64,000 nucleotides of DNA from Alteribacter aurantiacus DSM 18675 (GCF_000429705.1 NZ_KE386943.1:200744-264743), one strand, 5' to 3'; positions 8,518 through 17,191 are shown, numbered from the stretch's first letter. The notes: generated from the letters alone by a model not told the origin. A program made the numbers and translations.

Positions 8518-10044
8518 TTAGTTTAATCGTTTCGCTCCTAGGTAACGCTGGCTCCAATAACTGTTGCTTAAGCTTGTAATCGTGATTCCTGTAGAAGACC
8601 CACTGTGGATGAATTGATTGTTTCCAATATAAATGCCGTTGTGAGAAGGTCCTTTTGTGTAGGTTTCAAAAAAGACGATGTCTCCCACTTGAGGTTTTGC
8701 AACACTTTTTCCAAAATTGTATTGTTGAGCTGCGGTACGAGGAACCGTGACCCCATTTTGTTTAAACACATATTGGATGAACCCACTACAGTCAAACCCT
8801 GTAGGTGAAGCCCCGCCCCATACGTAAGGGGTGCCTAGGAAGTTTGATGCGTCAGCAACAAGGTTCATCACATTAAAGCTTCCTCTTGATGGTTGAGGTG
8901 AGCTATTTTGCGCACTTTTCCTATGTATTTCGGCTACTTCATTCAACTTTTGAATTGTAGCTTTCGTCGCGATGCCATCTGCAGTTAGATTCCATTGCTG
9001 TTGGAACTTCCGAACGGACTCTTTTGTAATTGATCCAAAATATCCTGTTGGTTGAACATTGAATAAACCTAATGTTCTCAGCTGATTTTGTAGTTCTGTA
9101 ACGGCCGCCCCTTCAGATCCCACGATTAAAGTACCACTGGTTGAGGATGTATTCCCGTTTGAGGGTGTACTTCCACTTGAGCTTCCCGTGTTTTGAGAAG
9201 AACCCGTCCAATTTTCAAGAGCCCTAAACGTTTGAGGACCGGCGATCCCGTCTGCGGAAATGCCGGCAGCTCTTTGAAAATCCAGGACTGCTTGGCGCGT
9301 AATGGGACCGTATGTTGTCGTAATGGAATAGGTATAGAATCCTTTTGCTTTTAGTTGTTCTTGCAAGCGGCTTACGTTTGCACCCGTGTCGTTCAACCTT
9401 AAGATCGTGTTTTGCGGGATGTTATTATTTGATGAACTCGTTTCTTTTGCCGGGGGTTGTTCTGGGCTATAGCTTTTACCGTTACCGCTGTTTAAATGTC
9501 TGATTGTTTGCGGACCGGCGATGCCATCTACCAGTAAGCGATTTGCTTCTTGATATTTTCGCACAGCGTCCCTTGTACTTGCTTGAAAGCTCCCGTTCGC
9601 CGATGCTGTAAAATAACCAAGGTCCTTCAGTTTTTCCTGAAGCAGCTTTACAGCGTCGCCGGACGACCCTTGCCGAAGCAAATGGTTATCGGGGATGGCA
9701 GTGGCTCTTGGTTTTTCAATCGCTTGTCCCGAGCTGGATGTGTTCCCTAGTGCTCCGAATGTTTGTGGACCCGCGACGCCATCTACTTTAAGTCCATTGG
9801 CTAGTTGAAATTCTCTAACGGCTTGTCGGGTTACTTCACCGTAAAAGCCTGTCGCCGTATGATAGGTGAAGAATCCCTTTTCTTTAAGGGTCTCCTGTAA
9901 TACTTTTACGTCACTGTTATTCATACCAAAGTGAAGGGTTCGTTCTCCAAAAGATGCTTCAGTAGCTGATGGGGCTGCAAAGATCATTCCCGCTACAGCC
10001 ATTGACGCAGTAACCATTGTTTTTCTCGACGACAACACTGACAT
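8518..10044 (-). CDS. Secreted NlpC/P60 endopeptidase with four PG-binding domains
   Basis: This 508-residue exported hydrolase has a signal peptide (about residues 1-30, APSATEA), four PG_binding_1 domains (about 30-100, 115-180, 210-275 and 305-370), each with the D-G-x-A signature, and a C-terminal NlpC/P60 domain with GFDCSGF and PSHNGIYIGNNQF. It is related to the two plus-strand genes facing it but has two more wall-binding modules and diverges outside motifs. GGGAG lies about ten bases before the ATG. The domain count suggests tighter wall retention; that is inference. Confidence 0.93.
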   Translation of the reverse strand: MSVLSSRKTMVTASMAVAGMIFAAPSATEASFGERTLHFGMNNSDVKVLQETLKEKGFFTYHTATGFYGEVTRQAVREFQLANGLKVDGVAGPQTFGALGNTSSSGQAIEKPRATAIPDNHLLRQGSSGDAVKLLQEKLKDLGYFTASANGSFQASTRDAVRKYQEANRLLVDGIAGPQTIRHLNSGNGKSYSPEQPPAKETSSSNNNIPQNTILRLNDTGANVSRLQEQLKAKGFYTYSITTTYGPITRQAVLDFQRAAGISADGIAGPQTFRALENWTGSSQNTGSSSGSTPSNGNTSSTSGTLIVGSEGAAVTELQNQLRTLGLFNVQPTGYFGSITKESVRKFQQQWNLTADGIATKATIQKLNEVAEIHRKSAQNSSPQPSRGSFNVMNLVADASNFLGTPYVWGGASPTGFDCSGFIQYVFKQNGVTVPRTAAQQYNFGKSVAKPQVGDIVFFETYTKGPSHNGIYIGNNQFIHSGSSTGITITSLSNSYWSQRYLGAKRLN

Positions 10045-10770
10045 TATGACACCGCTCCCTCTTTTAAGATCGTTTAAAGTATAAAATTTGGCTAATTTTG
10101 GATTAATTTATAATATTTAATTTTACTCCTAACAAACAGGAGATTCAATAAGTATTGTGAACAATAGAAAACAACCGAATTTAGGTCCAACAATAGATGG
10201 GTCTTTTTTGCTTCTTATAGAAAATGTGAAAAGAGAGGTTTATTAGACAAGTCCTATGGTTAAGGGGTTTTATGAGGCTTGACGTTCGCATTTTCGTTCG
10301 TATTTTTGTTCGTTTTTTTGCTTTCAAATTTAGGACTTTTCCATTATATAAACAAACAAAGGCGCAATCGTCTTGGTCATTCACGAGTGCCAAGCCTTCG
10401 AGGCATTTGAGGTAGCTGACCCAGATTGAGGAGCTGCTTTTTGCTTTATCATGATGGAATAAGATGACCCCGTACTCGCAGGTGCTGGAGCTAGACGAAA
10501 AAATCTAATTTCTACACAACAAAAAAGACCAGGGTGGTTGAGGCCCTGGCCTTTTTCACGTTCCATATATTTATCTTCAATTAAGGGGGAATTGGGAGAG
10601 AATATAGGGTGAACGTGAGTTACAAGTGTTATTCACAGTAAGGGTTTGTTATCTTGCCCCGAGTGAGCGAGGAGGGTTAGGCCTCAGGACACTCAGGGAC
10701 TTATATTATAGAGAGTTAGGGTTGTGTTGTTTTTAAGGGTTAGTGTAATGCTAGGTGGGTTAAGCCCAGA
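10045..10770. other. Intergenic region without a recognisable gene
   Basis: Short open frames on the minus strand (10181-10393, 10381-10566) have no ribosome binding site or known domain. A stem-loop lies at 10527-10551, and GTTCG recurs near 10283-10312. The plus-strand stretch 10385-10510 looks like a decayed coding fragment with internal stops that I could not identify. Confidence 0.5.
10522..10556. terminator. Terminator-like hairpin
   Basis: GACCAGGG and CCCTGGCC arms lie between an A run and a T run, so it could act in both directions. The transcript it ends is unknown. Confidence 0.6.
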
Positions 10771-11046
10771 TTACATGTCTTCGTCTTGATCTTCTTCCAT
10801 GTCATCTTCCATGTCAAACTCATCGTCTTCCATGCCGTCATCTTCCATGTCAGCATCTTCTTCATAGTCATCTTCCATACCGTCATCTTCCATGCCGTCG
10901 TCTTCCATGTCAGCATCTTCTTCGATTCCAGTGTCGTCGCCCATGTCGTCTTCCATACCTGGGTCTTGCTCAGCGTCTCCACATGCTGCGAGAACTCCTA
11001 CAGTTAGTACTCCTGATAATACTGAAAGCATTAGCTTTTTCTTCAT
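10771..11046 (-). CDS. Small acidic lipoprotein with MEDD repeats (paralogue 1 of 4)
   Basis: This 91-residue predicted lipoprotein has a basic start (MKKKLML), a hydrophobic signal and the lipobox L-A-A-C with Cys22. The mature part is almost only Met, Glu, Asp and Gly, built from MEDDG-like units, with no aromatic residues except a few Tyr/Phe. AGGAGG lies nine bases before the ATG. Three shorter or equal paralogues lie upstream on the same strand. No known domain was recognised. The very acidic Met-rich tail could bind divalent metal or act as a soluble, charged surface brush; this is speculation. Confidence 0.8.
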   Translation of the reverse strand: MKKKLMLSVLSGVLTVGVLAACGDAEQDPGMEDDMGDDTGIEEDADMEDDGMEDDGMEDDYEEDADMEDDGMEDDEFDMEDDMEEDQDEDM

Positions 11047-11195
11047 GATTGAAATCCTCCTAGTTGTACCATGCTATGATGGTTATTGTTTTAGTTAGTG
11101 GGATGTTAGCGAGATCCCTATTGAAATTGACGTCGTGTTTCTTGACGCCAGGTGACGCTGTGTTTCAACGTCGACATCATCATAACGCGAGAAAA

Positions 11196-11226
11196 AAACA
11201 GTCGCAAGAGATCTTGCAAGTTTTTT
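11196..11226 (-). terminator. Terminator between lipoprotein paralogues
   Basis: GCAAGAGATCTTGC is a short palindrome with T-rich sequence on both strands, downstream of the second paralogue. Confidence 0.5.
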
Positions 11227-11315
11227 GCACATTTTGAGATTTTACCAAAATGCTTTTTCTCGTTAAAAGATGCAGGGGGAATTCCCCCACACCTTGGAAA
11301 TACTGCTACAAAGGC

Positions 11316-11462
11316 TTAATAATCACCTTCATCATCCATACCGCCGTCGTCTTCCATGCCTGGGTCATCTTGCATCGGATCATCTTCCACGTCTCCGCAT
11401 GCTGCAAGGACCCCGATTGATAGTACACCGGCTAAAAGAGAAAGTAATACCTTCTTTTTCAT
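11316..11462 (-). CDS. Small acidic lipoprotein (paralogue 2 of 4)
   Basis: A 48-residue product: MKKKVLLSLL, then a lipobox L-A-A-C (Cys22), then about 26 residues rich in Asp, Glu, Met and Gly (DDPGMEDDGG). GGAGGG lies upstream of the ATG. It aligns with the other three in signal peptide, lipobox and the DPGMEDD motif, and differs mainly in the number of acidic units. The function is unknown. Confidence 0.75.
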   Translation of the reverse strand: MKKKVLLSLLAGVLSIGVLAACGDVEDDPMQDDPGMEDDGGMDDEGDY

Positions 11463-11557
11463 GATTCGTCCCTCCTTCTTATGTTGTAGTGGTCATGTAG
11501 TAGGTCTATACGAATTTGGGTTATGGGGTTACTTTCCCCGGTATAGCATGTTTGAGG

Positions 11558-11713
11558 TTAGGCGTCGCCATCCATATCGTCATTCATGTCATCTTCCATC
11601 TCCATGTTTGTATCGTCTTCCATTCCAGGGTCGTCCACATCGTCTCCGCATGCTGCGAGTACGCTTAAGGACATTGCCCCTGCCAACACGGATAGAAACA
11701 GTTTCTTTTTCAT
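11558..11713 (-). CDS. Small acidic lipoprotein (paralogue 3 of 4)
   Basis: A 51-residue product: MKKKLFLSVL, a lipobox L-A-A-C (Cys22), then an acidic tail with DDPGMEDD and MNDDMDGDA. AGGAGG stands nine bases before the ATG. It shares the family architecture and its own spacing of about 95 bases to paralogue 2, so the genes may be co-transcribed or separately started. The function is unknown. Confidence 0.75.
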   Translation of the reverse strand: MKKKLFLSVLAGAMSLSVLAACGDDVDDPGMEDDTNMEMEDDMNDDMDGDA

Positions 11714-11820
11714 CACGATATACCTCCTCGAAGAATTAAATGAACGTTAACGTTGCTTCATTTATTTCAACCTGATCATTTCAGGTAGTTCTTCAGTCTA
11801 TAGTTTAAACTAAAAGTTGA

Positions 11821-12081
11821 TTATTCATCCATCTCGTCATCTTCATCCATATCATCGTCCATGTCGTCATCCATACCGTCATCTTCCATACCATCGTCTT
11901 CTAAATCGTCGTCCATTCCGTCATCTTCCATGCCATCGTCTTCCATGTCATCGTCCATTCCGTCATCTTCCATGCCTGGATCATCATTCATATCCGTATC
12001 GTCCGTGTCATCTCCACATGCTCCTAAAACTCCTACTGCTAAAACTCCTGAAAGTACTGATAACATTAATTTCTTCTTCAT
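11821..12081 (-). CDS. Small acidic lipoprotein with MEDDGMDDD repeats (paralogue 4 of 4)
   Basis: An 86-residue product: MKKKLMLSVL, a lipobox L-G-A-C (Cys22), then a tail of repeated M-E-D-D-G and M-D-D-D units ending DEMDE. Its signal peptide is almost the same as paralogue 1, and the two long members flank two short ones. AGGAGG precedes the ATG. The underlying DNA is a near-tandem repeat of GATGAC/ATGGAA codons, prone to length change by slippage. The function is unknown. Confidence 0.8.
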   Translation of the reverse strand: MKKKLMLSVLSGVLAVGVLGACGDDTDDTDMNDDPGMEDDGMDDDMEDDGMEDDGMDDDLEDDGMEDDGMDDDMDDDMDEDDEMDE

Positions 12082-12430
12082 TATGAATTCCTCCTCAAAT
12101 TTTTAAAACATGATTTTTTCTGTGTATGTCCTGATGTATGAGTCATTTAGCTGACCATCTTATCTACTTCTTTTAAGACCATTTTTTTGCTTCTTTTCAC
12201 TGGATCTGACTGTCAGCTATTCAACACTTAAGTGCTGATGTTCAAATGGCTTTTTCTCGGCTAATCATCCTCCTATATTTAAAGGTGATTATAGAATGTG
12301 ACGGCAACTATTTTGTTAGTTGCGTTTCAGTGATTCTACTCGAGATATATCACCGTTCGTCCTTTCCGAAACGTAAAAAGGCACTTTTCACACATATTCA
12401 CACATTTTATTAGCAGGATCCCATGATTCA

Positions 12431-12567
12431 GTGAGGGGTCTGTCCCCGCACAATTTTATGGGATGTTATAGGATTTCACCAACCAGAGCTTGGTTTGTAG
12501 TATCTAGTCGTCGTTTTGTGTTGTGTCAATAAGGTTTATGAAATGTTACGGGGACAGACCCCCGAAC
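12431..12567. repeat. REPIN-like pair of GGGGTCTGTCCCC palindromes
   Basis: GGGGTCTGTCCCC at 12435-12447 and its reverse complement GGGGACAGACCCC at 12550-12562 lie head to head, each followed inward by similar AT-rich sequence (CACAATTTTATGG; TAACATTTCATAA). The arrangement of two inverted palindromes about 100 bases apart resembles REP doublets mobilised by REP-associated tyrosine transposases. No transposase is in the window. Single relatives lie at 17475, 19114, 29828, 37219, 47458 and 59351. Confidence 0.65.
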
Positions 12568-12630
12568 TTTAACGAATGGGCTTGTGTTAATTAAACGTTT
12601 GATTAATGTGGGGAGATGTGACAAAGAAAA

Positions 12631-12677
12631 AGAGGATGAAGCAAAAGGTGTGTTTATTCACCTTTGCCCCATCCTCT
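12631..12677 (-). terminator. Terminator of fabZ
   Basis: AGAGGATG...CACCTTTTGC arms form a long imperfect stem. On the minus strand it is followed by TTTTTCTTTG. Confidence 0.85.
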
Positions 12678-12690
12678 ATTGGAGGTAGCT

Positions 12691-13125
12691 TTATTCTTGT
12701 TTGTCCCCAAGGGCAAACATCATTTCCATTTCTGCAACCGTCTCGCCGTCAACAGTGGCAACGGCTTTGCCTTTCCCGATGCTTCCTCTTAAGCGTGTCA
12801 TTTCAACTTCCAAACGAAGCTGGTCACCAGGCGTCACTTGTCCTTTAAATCGGCATTTGTCGATGCCTGCAAAAAAGGCGAGGCGTCCTTTGTTTTCTTC
12901 TTTTTTCAAGATGGCTACAGCACCTACTTGCGCGAGTGCTTCAACGATTAGAACACCGGGCATCACGGGATATTGCGGGAAGTGGCCGTTAAAAAATTCT
13001 TCATTCGCGGTTACATTTTTAATTCCAATGGCCCGCTTTCCTTCTTCTACTTCAAGAATGCGATCAACGAGTAAGAATGGATAACGATGGGGGATGATTT
13101 CTTTAATTTGTTCTGTATTAAGCAT
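12691..13125 (-). CDS. fabZ: 3-hydroxyacyl-[acyl-carrier-protein] dehydratase FabZ
   Basis: This 144-residue hot-dog-fold enzyme dehydrates beta-hydroxyacyl-ACP in type II fatty acid synthesis. It has HRYPFLLVDR near residue 13 and the catalytic pair His48 (GHFP) and Glu62 (GVLIVEALAQ). The length equals the family norm (about 140). GAGGAGG precedes the ATG. B. subtilis also has fabZ (ywpB) beside flhP and flhO. A REP doublet and a terminator lie downstream and a 21-bp repeat array lies upstream. Confidence 0.97.
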   Translation of the reverse strand: MLNTEQIKEIIPHRYPFLLVDRILEVEEGKRAIGIKNVTANEEFFNGHFPQYPVMPGVLIVEALAQVGAVAILKKEENKGRLAFFAGIDKCRFKGQVTPGDQLRLEVEMTRLRGSIGKGKAVATVDGETVAEMEMMFALGDKQE

Positions 13126-13310
13126 AAATTAGTACCTCCTCATAGGTGTTGGTTTTAATTTGATATGTACAGTTTATCTTTTTTCGAGTAGTTTGTAAAA
13201 GTGGCTTTGTATTCCTTTAACTTTGAGTCATCGACACACCTTCTCTTAGAACGTTATCGTTTCCGTTCATTGTCAGTATTTCTATTCCTTTTTAGGCTGA
13301 AAGGTGTTTG

Positions 13311-13430
13311 GATTAACGGTTTGGATTAGAGTTTTAGCGGCTTTAGGGGATGGATTTACATGAAGGGTGGCTTATTTAACGGCTAGGCAGTTCGTATTTA
13401 CCGTTTCCGCCGACTTTTTAACGGCTTAGA
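13311..13430. repeat. 21-bp phased array, TTAACGG family
   Basis: Six cores at exact 21-bp steps; the core cytosine falls at 13317, 13338, 13359, 13380, 13401 and 13422. Cores read TTAACGGT, TTAGCGGC, TTTACATG, TTAACGGC, TTACCGTT and TTAACGGC. Sequence between cores is not conserved. The array lies between fabZ and the small membrane protein gene. Confidence 0.85.
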
Positions 13431-13464
13431 TGTATTCTACTCCCCCTGCCCCGAAAAGCCTCAA

Positions 13465-13502
13465 TAAAAAAATCCCCTCACATGCGTTCGCATAGAGGGG
13501 GA
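13465..13502 (-). terminator. Terminator of the EpuA-like gene
   Basis: CCCCTC and GAGGGG arms with an internal ATGCG/CGCAT pair around TTCG are followed on the minus strand by ATTTTTTTATT. Confidence 0.9.
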
Positions 13503-13505
13503 AGG

Positions 13506-13808
13506 TTATTCTTCTGTGCCGTATATAATATCAACAATATGATACCACGTATCTCTTTCAAAGACGTCCACCGGGTTACCGTCGCCTACAACACCATAGC
13601 CAATCATTGCACCTGCTACCAGGCTAATGAACAAGAAGAGAACCACTAGGATGATACGAAGCCAGATAGGGATTAACCGGATCCGGCCGGGTTTCTTCTT
13701 GGAATATTTTTCTTCCTGTTTCCGGGCTTTTTCCTGTTCTTCGGCCTCGTGTTTTTGCTTTCTTATTTCTTCACGAGTAGTTGGTTGTGTTTCGTTCTCT
13801 TTGGTCAT
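13506..13808 (-). CDS. Small membrane protein of the EpuA / 'RNA polymerase subunit beta' family
   Basis: This 100-residue protein has a long, highly charged Glu/Lys/Arg-rich cytoplasmic N-terminus (about residues 1-45), one membrane segment (about 48-70, IILVVLFLFISLVAGAMIGYG) and a short outside tail with DTWYHIVDIIYG. This matches the small EpuA family, often annotated in databases as DNA-directed RNA polymerase subunit beta for no functional reason, and commonly placed beside flhP/mbl in bacilli. The role is unknown. AAGGAG precedes the ATG. It lies 46 bases downstream of flhP. Confidence 0.75.
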   Translation of the reverse strand: MTKENETQPTTREEIRKQKHEAEEQEKARKQEEKYSKKKPGRIRLIPIWLRIILVVLFLFISLVAGAMIGYGVVGDGNPVDVFERDTWYHIVDIIYGTEE

Positions 13809-13854
13809 GAATAAACTCCTTGTTTACAATGGTTCTTCTCTAGTCATTGTAGCT

Positions 13855-14688
13855 TTAACGGATGTTGTTTACAAGCCCCATCATTTCATCAGTAATGGAG
13901 ATGGCTCTTGTATTGAACTGATACCCACGCTGGATTTGAAGCATGTCATTCATCTCTTTTGCCATATCGACATTGGACATTTCCAACGCCCTTTGCATCA
14001 GAACCTGACTACCTGCCGCCTCTTCCAGTACATCATCTATCGTAAGCTCAAGTTCCTCCATGTTTGGGAACACAAGGGTGTTTCCACCTGTGCTTTCGAG
14101 GAGTTGCGGCTTAGTTATGTTGACGATCTGAAGTTGTCCTGCGTTAACGACTGTATTTTGCCCATCGTTTAATGTGACGTTAATGTTGCCTGACTCGCTA
14201 ATATTCAAGTCATTGAAGTTGCTCGGTATAGCTATGGGTTGTCCGTCAACAGATCGTACATACTCTCCCGATCGATTTACGAGGTAATTCTCCAAAGCAT
14301 TGTTCGGGTTAGGTGACAAGTAAAATGCGCCATCACGGGTGAATTGTCGTTGCCCGTCTTCGCCTATCAACTCAAAGAAAAAGCCAGGCTCAGTCATAGC
14401 TATGTCCAGATCACGCCCCGTTTGGGAAAGGGATCCTTGTTCAAATCGAACTGCTGTTTGTGCAACAGCTCCTCCTGTCCCAACTCGAAGGCCATTGTGC
14501 GTTTGTCTCCCTGTTTCGTGTTGGAGAGAGGATTGATTGTTCACTTGCTGAAATAAAAGGTCGGAAAAGCTTACGTCTCTTCTTTTATAACCGGTTGTGT
14601 TCATGTTAGCCAAATTGTTTCCCGTAGTGTCCATCTTGTGTTGAAGTTGTCCTAGCGTTACCGCTGACGTGATTAATGCCTGATTCAC
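13855..14688 (-). CDS. flhP: Flagellar rod/hook-basal body protein FlhP
   Basis: A 277-residue protein of the FlgG/FlgF rod family. The N-terminal motif NNLANMNTTGYKRRDVSF and the C-terminal NVDMAKEMNDMLQIQRGY followed by a helix forming the coiled coil are diagnostic. It is expected to be exported by the flagellar type III apparatus and form part of the distal rod. GTG start with GAGGTG eight bases upstream. FlhO precedes it by 21 bases and the pair forms an operon, as in B. subtilis. Confidence 0.93.
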   Translation of the reverse strand: MNQALITSAVTLGQLQHKMDTTGNNLANMNTTGYKRRDVSFSDLLFQQVNNQSSLQHETGRQTHNGLRVGTGGAVAQTAVRFEQGSLSQTGRDLDIAMTEPGFFFELIGEDGQRQFTRDGAFYLSPNPNNALENYLVNRSGEYVRSVDGQPIAIPSNFNDLNISESGNINVTLNDGQNTVVNAGQLQIVNITKPQLLESTGGNTLVFPNMEELELTIDDVLEEAAGSQVLMQRALEMSNVDMAKEMNDMLQIQRGYQFNTRAISITDEMMGLVNNIR

Positions 14689-14709
14689 CGTGTGGTCACC
14701 TCACTTTTA

Positions 14710-15537
14710 TTATCCAATTCTCCCGATATCATTAACCGCTCGTTCCATGCTTTTATCATAGGATTGGAGCATTCGTTGATTAGCTTCAAACGAACGAAGC
14801 GTCGCCATCATATCCGTCATGGTTTGGGCTGCATCTACGTTTGATCGTTCAACAAACCCTTGCTGAATCTGATAATCGGCGTCTTCATTGCCAAGAGCTG
14901 TCACCACGCCTTGTTCCCCGTCATAACGGAGAAGTCCGTTTCCTTCTTTCACGAGCTGAGCGGAATCAGGAACGACTGCTATGTTTAGTTGGGCAAGAGG
15001 ATCCTGGTCTGGTTGAACGAAGATTTGTCCTTCGCCATTCACCGAGAACGTCTCGTTCCCTACGTTGATTCGATTTCCAGCCCCATCAAGAAGGTAGTTT
15101 CCTTGTGAAGTGGTTAAAAATCCTTCTCCGTCGACGGTGAGGTTGCCATTTCGTGTATACCGGACTGCTCCTTCATCGGATTCTACCGTGAAAAATAGAG
15201 TAGCCGCTTGTCCTGTTTCTTCATCAACAGGAACCCTCCCTTGAAGAAGAGCCAAATCCGTTGCGTTCCCGGTCTCTTGCACATCCCCTTGGGTAAAATT
15301 CTGCGTACGCTCCTGCATATAAACACCTGTTGCAAGCTCCCCCACATGATTGGACCCGTATCGCTTTGCATGGTCGGTGCCTGTGGCTTGGATGAGCATC
15401 TTCGGGAACGTCCGCAATGACCCTTGGTCCGCTTTATACCCTGGTGTGTTGGCATTGGCTAAATTGTCCGTTAACATTTCTTGACGGCGCTGTTGTGCAA
15501 TCATGGCTGATGCCGTCGTGTAAAGTCCTCTTAGCAT
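14710..15537 (-). CDS. flhO: Flagellar rod/hook-basal body protein FlhO
   Basis: A 275-residue FlgF/FlgG-type protein with the N-terminal flagellar rod motif DNLANANTPGYKAD and a C-terminal NVDAAQTMTDMMATLRSFEANQR helix region. Paralogue and partner of FlhP. AGAGGTG precedes the ATG. It lies 42 bases downstream of mbl, as in B. subtilis, so transcription may continue from mbl. Confidence 0.93.
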   Translation of the reverse strand: MLRGLYTTASAMIAQQRRQEMLTDNLANANTPGYKADQGSLRTFPKMLIQATGTDHAKRYGSNHVGELATGVYMQERTQNFTQGDVQETGNATDLALLQGRVPVDEETGQAATLFFTVESDEGAVRYTRNGNLTVDGEGFLTTSQGNYLLDGAGNRINVGNETFSVNGEGQIFVQPDQDPLAQLNIAVVPDSAQLVKEGNGLLRYDGEQGVVTALGNEDADYQIQQGFVERSNVDAAQTMTDMMATLRSFEANQRMLQSYDKSMERAVNDIGRIG

Positions 15538-15579
15538 CTTTTACACCTCTATTTATTAAAATCTCGTCTCTGATCCGTT

Positions 15580-16584
15580 CTATGCTTTAATCCCTCGTTT
15601 GGCAAGGCGGTCCAAGTTTTCCAACAGCTTTCCTGTTCCGTTAACTACACAGTTCATTGGTTCCTCAGCCACAAATACAGGCACCTTCAGCTCATCTGCC
15701 AAAAGCTCGTCCAACCCGTGAAGGTAGGCTCCTCCTCCGGTGAGAATAACCCCTCGATCAATAATATCTGCTGAAAGTTCAGGTGGTGTTTGCTCAAGTA
15801 CTGTTTTCGACGCTTGAACGATATGATATATAGATTCTTCAAGAGATTCGCTTACTTCTTTTGATGTAACCGTGATCGTCCGCGGCAGTCCGCTCACCAT
15901 GTCACGTCCGCGAATGTCGATCTCAGCATCTCGACCACCAGGTGATACGGTTCCCACTTCAAACTTGATTCTCTCAGCGGTACGTTCTCCAATGAGAAGC
16001 TTGTACTTCTTTTTTATATAATTTAATATGTCATGATCAAATTTGTCTCCTGCAACTTTAATAGAAGAAGCGGTAACAATGTCACCCATGGAAAGAACAG
16101 CAACGTCTGTTGTCCCTCCACCAATATCAACAACCATGTTTCCGTAAGGCTGATAAATATCCATACCGGCGCCGATTGCAGCTACCTTTGGCTCTTCTTC
16201 GATAAAGATGGATTTTCCTCCGCTTTTTTCAGCGGCTTCGCGAATCGCTTTTTGCTCAACTGATGTAATGTTAGTTGGACAGCAAATCAAGATTCTTGGT
16301 TTTGAGAAAAAATTACGAACCTTTATTTTGTCCAAGAAGTGCTTCAGCATGGATTCAGTCATGTCAAAATCAGCGATAACGCCATCCTTCATAGGGCGGA
16401 GCGCCACGATATTCCCTGGCGTACGTCCGACCATTCGGAAAGCTTCATCACCTACTGCCAACACTCTCTTTGTGTTTGTATCAATGGCCACCACGGATGG
16501 TTCATTAAGAACAATCCCACGGCCTTTTACGTGAATAAGTACATTTGCTGTACCGAGATCTATTCCGATATCCCTACCAAACAT
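15580..16584 (-). CDS. mbl: Rod-shape determining protein Mbl (MreB-like)
   Basis: A 334-residue bacterial actin that organises wall synthesis along the cell cylinder. It begins MFGRDIGIDLGTANVLIHVK (actin phosphate-1 motif), then has the family motifs PTNITSVEQKAI, EEEPKVAAIGAGM, VDIGGGTTDVAV (phosphate-2) and GVILTGGGAYLHGLDE (adenosine motif). The frame is open to 16671, but the ATG at 16584 has GGGAGG nine bases upstream and gives the length of B. subtilis Mbl (333). The mbl-flhO-flhP order identifies it as Mbl rather than MreB or MreBH. Confidence 0.95.
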   Translation of the reverse strand: MFGRDIGIDLGTANVLIHVKGRGIVLNEPSVVAIDTNTKRVLAVGDEAFRMVGRTPGNIVALRPMKDGVIADFDMTESMLKHFLDKIKVRNFFSKPRILICCPTNITSVEQKAIREAAEKSGGKSIFIEEEPKVAAIGAGMDIYQPYGNMVVDIGGGTTDVAVLSMGDIVTASSIKVAGDKFDHDILNYIKKKYKLLIGERTAERIKFEVGTVSPGGRDAEIDIRGRDMVSGLPRTITVTSKEVSESLEESIYHIVQASKTVLEQTPPELSADIIDRGVILTGGGAYLHGLDELLADELKVPVFVAEEPMNCVVNGTGKLLENLDRLAKRGIKA

Positions 16585-16909
16585 TTCATTTTTCCTCCCT
16601 AAAGCTAGTAAATCTTGCCTCTTTATATTCCGTTCATTGTAGATAAAGTATCCAATGTTTAATTTTATCACAATCTGTCAGAATATAGTGGGAGCATATG
16701 AAAAAAATGTACAAAAACCCTCAAAAAGGAGTATTGTGAAACGAAGTCCTAGTCTCACGAGAGGCCTTTTTATATGGATGCAGCTTTTGTTACGCCGTTA
16801 CGATAGGGATAGCGGATTAGTCGCGGTTTCTTCGCCTCTTCCTCCCCTGTTTCTCATGAGCGGGTTCCGAGGCTCTCAACCCTTTGAATGTTTAAGGGGG
16901 GTGAGGAGT
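16585..16909. other. Intergenic region between spoIIID and mbl
   Basis: No gene was seen. A few TCGCGG/GCGGGTT words occur near 16812-16866 but not in 21-bp phase. The mbl promoter is presumably here; no clear consensus was found. Confidence 0.4.
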
Positions 16910-17191
16910 TTACGCTTTTGTTTCAGCCATTTTCTTTCCTGTTTGAGTCTTCTTGTACTTCACTTTTGTTGCTTCTCCTCCGCGAAGGTGACGAATGGAT
17001 TTATGGTACTCGAGAATTTCTTTCACTTCATTCGCCAATTCTTGGTTGATTTCAGGCAAACGCTCGGTCAGATCTTTATGAACCGTGCTTTTGGAAACGC
17101 CGAATTCCTTTGCAATGGTTCGTACTGTCTTTCTCGTCTCGACGATGTACCTACCGATCTTGATTGTCCTCTCTTTGATGTAATCGTGCAC
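16910..17191 (-). CDS. spoIIID: Sporulation transcription factor SpoIIID
   Basis: A 93-residue DNA-binding protein of the mother cell that activates or represses many SigE- and SigK-dependent genes. HDYIKERTIKIGRYIVETRK, the helix-turn-helix TIAKEFGVSKSTVHKDLTER and YHKSIRHLRGGEAT are nearly identical to B. subtilis. The GTG at 17191 is chosen: GGGAGG lies eight bases upstream and the length equals the B. subtilis protein. Upstream extension of the frame to 17344 is unlikely to be translated. Confidence 0.96.
   Translation of the reverse strand: MHDYIKERTIKIGRYIVETRKTVRTIAKEFGVSKSTVHKDLTERLPEINQELANEVKEILEYHKSIRHLRGGEATKVKYKKTQTGKKMAETKA

Larger units (their letters stand above)
12082..12690. 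other. Intergenic region with a paired GGGGTC palindrome element
   Basis: It contains the inverted pair at 12431-12567 (listed separately) and the fabZ terminator (12631-12677). The promoter of the lipoprotein genes is probably between 12090 and 12420 but none was convincing. Confidence 0.6.

Noticed and set aside
10181..10566. Two short minus-strand open frames
   Set aside because: No ribosome binding site, no recognisable domain, and one includes a terminator hairpin.
12330..12390. SigB promoter of the lipoprotein genes (GTTTCG on the minus strand)
   Set aside because: The -10 GGGNAT is missing at the right distance.
16790..16870. Another TTAACGG-type array upstream of mbl
   Set aside because: GCGG and TCGCGG words occur but are 11 and 37 bases apart, out of 21-bp phase.
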